This document shows, in pieces, positions 6,146-11,670 of a DNA stretch of 17,197 bases. Below the pieces are notes generated by a model. The model was not told the DNA's origin, did not search any database, and saw only the letters and a list, made by a program, of their open reading frames with translations. Made by a program: the position numbers and the translations under genes. Each line of letters opens with the position of its first letter. Position 1 is the stretch's first letter. The stretch is from DAOTYH01 sp034435015 (lineage in GTDB: Bacteria; Chloroflexota; Anaerolineae; Aggregatilineales; UBA3940), in NCBI GenBank assembly GCA_034435015.1, contig DAOTYH010000085.1:1-17197 (forward strand). Reading direction: 5' to 3'.

Positions 6146-7464
6146 GCGCAACCTTAATCCGAGCCGGCGCTGTTGTGACTCTGGATGACAAGGACACCAT
6201 TCACCGGCCCGGCTATCTTATTGTTGAAGATGAACGGCTGGTCGAGATCGGCCCCCAAAGCAAGCTGACCACACGCCGCTTTGACCAAGAGATTGACTTG
6301 AGCAAGCGGCTGGTGATGCCGGGGCTGGTAAATGCTCATACACACAGCCCAATGGTGTTGTTTCGGGGCTTGGCCGAAGGACACTCGTTGTTCAGCTTTG
6401 AAGGCTGGTATAACGCCATCCGTGTGGTTGAAGCTGTCCTAACGCCCGAACTGATACCAGCGGCAGTGCGGGTATCCTGCGCCGAAATGATCCGCACGGG
6501 CACAACCTGCTTTGCTGATCAGTACTTCTTCATGGAACAGATCGTCCCCGCCGTGCGTCAGAGCGGGATGCGGGCCGCGCTTGCTTATGGCATTGTCGAG
6601 ATTGGCGACCCGGTTGCCCGTGAACGCGAGATCGCGGCAACCGCCTCTTTCTTGGAGAGTGTGCAAGGCGACCCACGCATCAGAGGATGGGTAGGTCCTC
6701 ATGCCTTCTTTGTAGATAACAGCCCAGAAGCCATTCAGCTCGAACTGGCATTGGCCAAGCGTTTCAAGACAGGGTTGCACATCCACCTTGCTACCAGCGG
6801 AGAAGAGGATCGCTACTGCCAGGAACATTACGGACACAGTGCGGTTCAGCAAATGAAGAAACTGGGCATTCTCGACCGCCCCGTGCTGGCGGCTCATTGT
6901 ATTACCGTGCCCCTTGAAGACTTCAGCACACTAGCCGCTCATCCTTTCACGGCAGTGATTGCCCCCTCATCTTCAATGCGCTCGGCGGTTGATCCTGCTC
7001 CGCTTAAAGCCATGCGTGAGGCCGGGATCAATACTGCCTTAGGAACAGATAACGTCACCGGCAACAATTCCTACGATCTATTCAAGGAGATGCAGATCGC
7101 CGGCAAGTTGATGTCCATGCGTGAGCACCAGCCTAATGCGGTCCCCACACGCTACATCCTAGAGATGGCTACCACCGGCGGCGCACGGGCACTGGGCCTA
7201 GCAGATGAGGTTGGCACGCTGGAACCGGGCAAAAAGGCCGATCTCATCGCACTTGACCTGACCGAGATCGGATGGGTGCCGACCGGCGGACAAGACCTCT
7301 ACACTGCGCTTGTCTATTCAGTGTGCGGATTGCATGTGACAGATGTGATGGTAGATGGAAACTGGCTGTTCCGTGACCGCGCATGGACGACATTGGACTA
7401 CGCGGCTGATTGCGCTGAGCTGGATGCCGCATACGCAGAACTGCGCCGACGCCTATCTGCATAA
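6142..7464 (+). CDS. Amidohydrolase, adenosine/MTA/SAH deaminase type
   Basis: This 440-residue metal-dependent hydrolase belongs to the amidohydrolase superfamily group that includes MTA/SAH deaminases, SsnA and chlorohydrolases. Metal ligands and catalytic residues are visible: H66 and H68 in NAHTH, H215 in HIHLATSGEE with E221/E222 nearby, H252 in LAAHC, and D303 in GTDN. The flanking GTDNVTGNNSYDLF and the C-terminal LEPGKKADLIALDL, a small beta-domain motif, are also typical. It overlaps ribokinase by 4 nt and is followed 11 nt later by the nucleoside hydrolase. Deamination of adenosine-like nucleosides before cleavage is the best-fitting role in this operon. The HLATSGEE segment differs from the more usual H.(S/A)ET..E seen in MTA/SAH deaminases, so a guanine, cytosine or other aminohydrolase substrate remains possible. 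Confidence 0.75.
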   Translation: MSATLIRAGAVVTLDDKDTIHRPGYLIVEDERLVEIGPQSKLTTRRFDQEIDLSKRLVMPGLVNAHTHSPMVLFRGLAEGHSLFSFEGWYNAIRVVEAVLTPELIPAAVRVSCAEMIRTGTTCFADQYFFMEQIVPAVRQSGMRAALAYGIVEIGDPVAREREIAATASFLESVQGDPRIRGWVGPHAFFVDNSPEAIQLELALAKRFKTGLHIHLATSGEEDRYCQEHYGHSAVQQMKKLGILDRPVLAAHCITVPLEDFSTLAAHPFTAVIAPSSSMRSAVDPAPLKAMREAGINTALGTDNVTGNNSYDLFKEMQIAGKLMSMREHQPNAVPTRYILEMATTGGARALGLADEVGTLEPGKKADLIALDLTEIGWVPTGGQDLYTALVYSVCGLHVTDVMVDGNWLFRDRAWTTLDYAADCAELDAAYAELRRRLSA

Positions 7465-7475
7465 GGAGAATGGCT

Positions 7476-8417
7476 ATGTCACCTGTTCGCTTGGTCATTG
7501 ATACAGACCCCGGTGTGGATGATGCCCATGCCATTATGCTGGCTTTTGCCCACCCGCAGGCGCAAATTGAGGCTATTACGACCGTTGCGGGCAATGTCTC
7601 AGTAGACAAGACCACAGCCAACGCCTGTACTATCCTAGATGTGCTGGGCAAGGATGTTCCTATCTATGCCGGATGCGACAGGGCATTGGTGGCAAGTACC
7701 GAAGATGCCAGCTATGTACACGGCACAGACGGGCTGGGCGACAGCAACTACCCGCCCTCCAAGCGGGCGGTCGCGCCGGAACACGCTGTCAATGCCCTGA
7801 TCCGTCTGGCCAACCAATCCCCCGGCGAGATCACGCTGGTCACCATCGGCCCGCTGACCAATGTCGCTCTGGCCACCCGGCTTGATCCAGACCTGCCCAA
7901 GAAGTACAAGAAACTAGTCGTCATGGGCGGTGCAATCCGTAGTTTGGGCAACATGGGGGGGGCTGGATACCCCACTGCTGAATTTAACGTCTATACTGAC
8001 CCAGAGGCCGCCGCGATTGTGTTTGATACTTGGCCGGGGCTGTCGCTCATCTCGTGGGAGACCACGATGGACTACGGCCTCACTGCAGAGCAGGTTGAAG
8101 AATTGATGTCGTACAACACACCGCGCTCTGAGTTCTTCCGGCGCATTACTTACAAGGCAGTTGATTTTGTGATGAAGGCCCTGGGACGCAAGATGCTCTT
8201 CCCGCCTGATCCGCTGGCAGTGGCCGTAGCGCTGGAGCCAGAGATCGTGCAGAGGGCTGAAATGCATTATGTTCAGGTCGAATTGGGCGGACAACACACG
8301 CGCGGGCAGACCACAGTAGACTGGTTCAACATGACGCGTAAAGAACCTAATGTCAACATTGTGCTGGAAGTCAATCGTGACCGCTTTTGGGAGTTGATGG
8401 CAGCCGCCGTCAAGTAA
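7476..8417 (+). CDS. Inosine-uridine-preferring nucleoside hydrolase
   Basis: It hydrolyses N-ribosidic bonds to release base and ribose. The 313-residue product starts with the calcium-binding signature DTDPGVDDA (9-17; D9, D11, D15, D16). TVAGNV follows, then GPLTNVALA near residue 125, and EFNVYTDPEAA near 170 with the conserved Asn and Asp. Length and order match the IunH/Rih family. The ATG at 7476 is preferred over the in-frame one at 7470 because GGAG (7465-7468) gives a 7-nt spacing to the former and only 1 nt to the latter. It sits between the deaminase and the M20 hydrolase in a tightly packed operon. Its product ribose feeds the ribokinase at the head of the operon. Base preference (purine, pyrimidine or mixed) cannot be read from the sequence. 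Confidence 0.9.
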   Translation: MSPVRLVIDTDPGVDDAHAIMLAFAHPQAQIEAITTVAGNVSVDKTTANACTILDVLGKDVPIYAGCDRALVASTEDASYVHGTDGLGDSNYPPSKRAVAPEHAVNALIRLANQSPGEITLVTIGPLTNVALATRLDPDLPKKYKKLVVMGGAIRSLGNMGGAGYPTAEFNVYTDPEAAAIVFDTWPGLSLISWETTMDYGLTAEQVEELMSYNTPRSEFFRRITYKAVDFVMKALGRKMLFPPDPLAVAVALEPEIVQRAEMHYVQVELGGQHTRGQTTVDWFNMTRKEPNVNIVLEVNRDRFWELMAAAVK

Positions 8418-8431
8418 CAGGCAAGCAAAAA

Positions 8432-9643
8432 ATGCTTTCGGTTGACAGGCTGAAGGAGTTAGCCCAGAAATATCAGCCTCCACTGGTTACGTTTTTACAG
8501 GACTTGGTACGCATTCCCTCTGTGAATGGGCGTGACCCAGAAGCGCCAGCCGCCCATCGGGTTGCGGAAGAGGCAACCAAGCTGGGGCTTGAGGCCCGGC
8601 TTGTAGCGGCCACACCTGAGCGCCCCAATGTGCTGATCGAATGGGGAGAAGGCCCCAAGGGATTTGCACTGGTTGGTCACCTCGATACTGTCGCTGAGGG
8701 TGATCCGACAGCATGGTCGGTCCCCCCCTTAAGCGCCCAAGTACAGGGCGGAAGACTATATGGCCGCGGCACAGCCGATAACAAAGCAGGGATTGCCTGC
8801 GGGTTATATACCATCGCGGCGTTGCGCGACAGCGGCCTGCTTGACCCCACAGAAGTTCATCTCACATTGGCTGGTGTCGTGGATGAGGAATCAGGAGCAA
8901 GCAGTCCTCTGGGAGTGCGCTACCTGCTCGACCAGGGCCTTCTCAAGGCAATGGGGGCTATCTATACCTATGCCAGTGACATCATCTGCGTAGGACATCG
9001 TGGACTGATGCGGATCATTCTGGGTGCCACAGGCAAGGCAATCCACACAGGAAGCACAGCGTGGAGTCAAGGGCGGGGCGGCGTGAATGCTGTAACCGGG
9101 CTGGCGGCTATACTGGTTGAGCTGGAGAGACTCCGTCTGCCGGCGCCGTCTCATCCTGCCTTTGAAGGTCTAGGTTGTACGCTGACCCCCGGTACGCTGT
9201 TTCAAGGAGGGGAGTACGAGAGCATGGTCCCGGCCTACGCCGAGGCCATGATAGATGTGCGTCTGATGCCCGGGCAGGAGGACAGCGAGGTACTCTCGGC
9301 TATTCAGCAGGTCATTGACGCAGAGACAGCCCAAAGGCCCGGCTTGAAGGTATCCATCGGAGTTAAGAACAACGTGCCGGGCGCCGCCATACCTCTTGAT
9401 CACCCTCTGGTACAGGCGGCACAATACTACGCCCATATCATCACAGGCCGGGAGTGGTCTGCCATGGGAGCCGGGCCTGCCAATGAGGGTTATATGCTGA
9501 TTGGTGCGGGCATTCCGACCCTGTGCGGGTTTGGCCCTCATGGCGATAACGCACACGCCCCCAATGAGTGGGTTGATCTGGCCAGCCTGCCCGATACACT
9601 GGCTATGTACGCCGGCACTATTCATGACTATCTGATGAACTAG
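8432..9643 (+). CDS. M20 family metallopeptidase/deacylase (ArgE/DapE/YgeY-like)
   Basis: The 403-residue protein is a binuclear zinc hydrolase of family M20. Visible ligands, numbered from this start, are H83 and D85 in GHLDTV, D116 in GRGTADNKAG, and E152/E153 in VVDEESG (general base and ligand). A late histidine lies in HAPNEW near the C terminus. The dimerisation insert follows GHRGLMRI. The ATG at 8432 is chosen over a TTG at 8387 inside the preceding gene, because the TTG would add 15 unconserved residues. The ribosome binding site (AGGCAAG) is weak, so translation may depend on coupling to the nucleoside hydrolase, whose stop is 14 nt upstream. Members act on N-acyl or N-carbamoyl amino compounds. 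Association with an SsnA-like amidohydrolase recalls YgeY in purine-catabolic clusters. The substrate here is unknown. Confidence 0.8.
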   Translation: MLSVDRLKELAQKYQPPLVTFLQDLVRIPSVNGRDPEAPAAHRVAEEATKLGLEARLVAATPERPNVLIEWGEGPKGFALVGHLDTVAEGDPTAWSVPPLSAQVQGGRLYGRGTADNKAGIACGLYTIAALRDSGLLDPTEVHLTLAGVVDEESGASSPLGVRYLLDQGLLKAMGAIYTYASDIICVGHRGLMRIILGATGKAIHTGSTAWSQGRGGVNAVTGLAAILVELERLRLPAPSHPAFEGLGCTLTPGTLFQGGEYESMVPAYAEAMIDVRLMPGQEDSEVLSAIQQVIDAETAQRPGLKVSIGVKNNVPGAAIPLDHPLVQAAQYYAHIITGREWSAMGAGPANEGYMLIGAGIPTLCGFGPHGDNAHAPNEWVDLASLPDTLAMYAGTIHDYLMN

Positions 9644-9655
9644 GGAGAAGATACT

Positions 9656-10222
9656 GTGACAGGCACTTATGATCCATGGGTTAACGTCAAAACTCGCCAT
9701 GGGTTTGCCGCTGATGAGGTTATCTCGGCATTACAGAAGGAGATCAGGCGCGGCAATACCGAAAATGCGGTGTTGTTGGCCTACGAGATGATCACAACCA
9801 GCCCAGAGATGGAAGCTAAACTGTGGCAACGCCTGCTGGTGATCAGCGTGGAGGACATAGGGTGGGGCGAGGTGCAGGCCCCCATTCTGATCCACGCTCT
9901 CTGCCAGATGCGTTTGGCTTTCGATTACGGGATGGGAGACCGCAACCTGTTCTCAATCCACGCGGTGCGCTATCTATGCGCGTGCCAGAAGGATCGTTCC
10001 AGCGACGAGATGCTTAACTGGGTGATACAGCAGGTCGAGGGCGGTCAGTTGCTTCCCACGATCCCGGAATATGCTCTTGATATGCACACAGCACGCGGTC
10101 AGCAGATGGGACGGGGACTCCGTCACTTCCTTGAGGAAGGTGCAAAAATCAGCCCTGAGTTGCCTGGCCGCGACACGACCTATCGGGAGAAGCTGCTTAC
10201 GCTACTAGACAAAAATGATTAG
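9656..10222 (+). CDS. Stand-alone RarA/MgsA C-terminal-domain-like protein
   Basis: This 188-residue soluble protein aligns by eye with the helical C-terminal region of the RarA/MgsA recombination AAA+ ATPases but lacks the ATPase part; there is no Walker A or B. Recognisable segments are VISALQKEIRRG (22-33, like SA.QK..RG), WQRLLVISVEDIG (57-69, like RRL...SEDIG), and the helix HAVRYLCACQKDRSSDE (KS.N-like position), followed by a DMHTARGQQMGRG stretch. The GTG start at 9656 follows GGGAGAA with good spacing, 12 nt after the M20 stop, so it belongs to the operon. It is the last gene of block A, before the 203-bp gap. RarA-C normally mediates tetramerisation and partner contacts at stalled forks; why it should sit with nucleoside enzymes is unknown. 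The fold resemblance is moderately certain; the function is unassigned. Confidence 0.6.
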   Translation: MTGTYDPWVNVKTRHGFAADEVISALQKEIRRGNTENAVLLAYEMITTSPEMEAKLWQRLLVISVEDIGWGEVQAPILIHALCQMRLAFDYGMGDRNLFSIHAVRYLCACQKDRSSDEMLNWVIQQVEGGQLLPTIPEYALDMHTARGQQMGRGLRHFLEEGAKISPELPGRDTTYREKLLTLLDKND

Positions 10223-10246
10223 AGCATGTATTCTGATATTTATTAG

Positions 10247-10288
10247 CCCTCATTCCCTTGAGGGTCGAAAACGGGTAAGTCGCCCTCA
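10247..10288 (+). promoter_or_regulatory. Competing hairpins in the leader of the lipoprotein gene
   Basis: TGAGGG (10259-10264) can pair with CCCTCA on either side: 10247-10252 with a 6-base loop, or 10283-10288 with an 18-base loop. The two pairings are mutually exclusive, the usual layout of an attenuator or riboswitch. No T-tract follows the first hairpin, so it is not a simple terminator. Further down the leader is GATATGG (10301-10307), then an unused AAGGAGG (10341-10347), and then the real ribosome binding site GAGGAGG (10412-10418). Confidence 0.35.
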
Positions 10289-10411
10289 CATAAACTCCAT
10301 GATATGGTCGGACTATATCTCTAAGTAAGCTGAGTTTCCGAAGGAGGTAGCCAATCGAATATTTGATTCAATGCAGGTATTCAGTCTGTTTTCTTCAAAT
10401 CTAACAAGAGT

Positions 10412-10418
10412 GAGGAGG
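10412..10418 (+). promoter_or_regulatory. Ribosome binding site fixing the lipoprotein start
   Basis: GAGGAGG lies 7 nt before the ATG at 10426. It also lies next to an in-frame TTG at 10420 that would leave almost no spacing, so ATG 10426 is the true start. A second strong AAGGAGG at 10341-10347 has no start codon at a usable distance. Confidence 0.7.
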
Positions 10419-10425
10419 ATTGATA

Positions 10426-11583
10426 ATGAAGAAAAGAGTCTTGGCCCTGATGATCTTGATGGTTGTGAGCGCCCTGTTACTAGTTGGCTGTGGCGGGCAA
10501 GCCCCCGCGCCGGAACAGGCGGCAGGGGTGGCAGATCAACGGAGTCAGGATCAATTGCCCGCCAGTGGCGGGCAAACCCCCGCGCCGGAACAGGCGGCAG
10601 AGGAGTTTAAATTTGTGCTGGTCACCCCGAACCCGCTTGGCGACCGCTCGTTCATTGATGCCTCAGCGCGGGGCGTATGGCGGGCTAACGAGGAACTGGG
10701 ATTAAACGGCCAAATCATCGAGACCACCAGCATAGCTGAGCAGGAAGCCGCCATCCGTGCCGCATTGGCCGAGGGGAATGACCTGATCCTGGCGCTGGCG
10801 CCTGATGCCGAAACCCTGCTGACAATTGCGGCGGAAAACCCCAATCAGCGGTTTGGCGTTCCGTCTGACATCTTCGTCGAGAGCCTGCCGGATAATGTTG
10901 AGGCCTTCCAGGTCAATGTCCATGAGGGCAGTTTCCTGGTTGGTGTCATAGCCGGCATGATGACCCAGACCAAGATCGTGGGTGCAGTCGTCGGCGGTGA
11001 TGCGCCCGGCCTCAACCAGTTCTTCTGGGCCTACAAGCAGGGTGTCTTGGAAGTCTGCCCGGACTGCCAGGTGCTGGTGAGCTATCTGAACTTCGAGTTC
11101 TCTAACCCGACGCTTGGTAAGGAAGCCGCGCTGGCCCAGTACGAGCAGGGTGCAGACATCATCTTCCAGGTAGCGGGGCGCTCCGGCGAGGGCGTGATCT
11201 CAGCCGCGGCTGAGACAGGGAACTTTGCCATCGGCGTCGACTCCAATCAGGACGACATTGCCCCTGGCTCGGTAATTGTCTCCATGATGAAGCGCGTAGA
11301 CGTGACCACCTTCCTGCTGGTCAAGAACACACTGGAGGGCAACTTCCAGGGCGGCTTCCAGCAGGTCGGCATGGCAGATGGGGCAACCGGTCTCTCGTGG
11401 GATGAAGGATCAACTACCTTTGCGGATAACGGTCCAGAGGCCTTGACCTCCCTGTTGCCCGAAGTTCAGGCTAGGGTTGAGCAGTATCGCCAACAGATTC
11501 TCAGTGGTGAGTTCGAAGTCTGCGATGCTTTGAATGCCCCTGACGCTGCTGTCTGCCAGGGCCTCGCGGCTGGCGGTGACTAA
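10426..11583 (+). CDS. BMP-family nucleoside-binding lipoprotein of ABC transporter
   Basis: This is the extracytoplasmic binding protein (Bmp/PnrA/Med family) that captures ligand, usually purine nucleosides, for the permeases downstream. The 385-residue precursor has MKKR, a hydrophobic segment and the lipobox LVGC with lipidated C22. A linker rich in Ala, Pro, Gln and Glu follows, containing a repeated GGQxPAPEQAA. The BMP domain begins near residue 65 (FKFVLVTPNPLGDRSF). HEGSFLVGVIAG, GVDSNQ and SMMKRVD are family motifs. Unusual cysteines occur as CPDC (C211, C214) and a C-terminal pair (C366, C377), possibly disulfides. It is the first gene of block B, preceded by a 203-bp structured leader and followed by a strong hairpin (11629-11656) that could keep its mRNA more abundant than that of the transporter subunits. 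Family is sure; the exact ligand is inferred. Confidence 0.88.
   Translation: MKKRVLALMILMVVSALLLVGCGGQAPAPEQAAGVADQRSQDQLPASGGQTPAPEQAAEEFKFVLVTPNPLGDRSFIDASARGVWRANEELGLNGQIIETTSIAEQEAAIRAALAEGNDLILALAPDAETLLTIAAENPNQRFGVPSDIFVESLPDNVEAFQVNVHEGSFLVGVIAGMMTQTKIVGAVVGGDAPGLNQFFWAYKQGVLEVCPDCQVLVSYLNFEFSNPTLGKEAALAQYEQGADIIFQVAGRSGEGVISAAAETGNFAIGVDSNQDDIAPGSVIVSMMKRVDVTTFLLVKNTLEGNFQGGFQQVGMADGATGLSWDEGSTTFADNGPEALTSLLPEVQARVEQYRQQILSGEFEVCDALNAPDAAVCQGLAAGGD
10490..10600 (+). repeat. In-frame 36-bp direct repeat in lipoprotein linker
   Basis: Positions 10490-10525 and 10565-10600 are identical except for one G/A difference. They are offset by 75 bp (25 codons), so the frame is kept and the linker carries GGQAPAPEQAA and GGQTPAPEQAA. 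The near-identity at DNA level, including wobble bases, suggests a recent duplication that lengthened the linker between the lipid anchor and the binding domain. Confidence 0.85.
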
Positions 11584-11628
11584 TCTCCCTCTGTCCGCAA
11601 CGAGTCTTCAGATAACCTGAGTTTGTTT

Positions 11629-11656
11629 GGCCCCGGGGCAACATTGCTCCGGGGCC
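11629..11656 (+). terminator. Strong intercistronic hairpin between binding protein and ATPase genes
   Basis: Bases 11629-11640 pair with 11645-11656 in a 12-bp stem (core GGCCCCGG/CCGGGGCC, one G-T pair, loop ACAT). No T-run follows, and the ATPase ribosome binding site GGAGGG begins at 11660, only 3 nt later. It is therefore more likely a 3' mRNA stabiliser or partial attenuator for the lipoprotein gene, and it may hinder ribosome access to the ATPase gene, than a full terminator. Confidence 0.6.
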
Positions 11657-11670
11657 AGTGGAGGGAATCT

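Noticed and set aside
8387..8431. TTG start for the M20 gene inside the nucleoside hydrolase gene
   Set aside because: The added 15 residues are unlike family N termini, and no Shine-Dalgarno sequence precedes it.
10247..10264. CCCTCA/TGAGGG hairpin as a simple terminator of block A
   Set aside because: The stem has only 6 bp and is followed by TCGAAAACGGG rather than a T-tract. The competing CCCTCA copy downstream makes a regulatory reading more interesting, though unproven.
10371..10610. A 79-codon plus-strand frame starting in the leader of the lipoprotein gene
   Set aside because: It runs out of frame through the signal peptide and linker repeat, has no ribosome binding site near its ATG, and encodes low-complexity Arg/Gly sequence.
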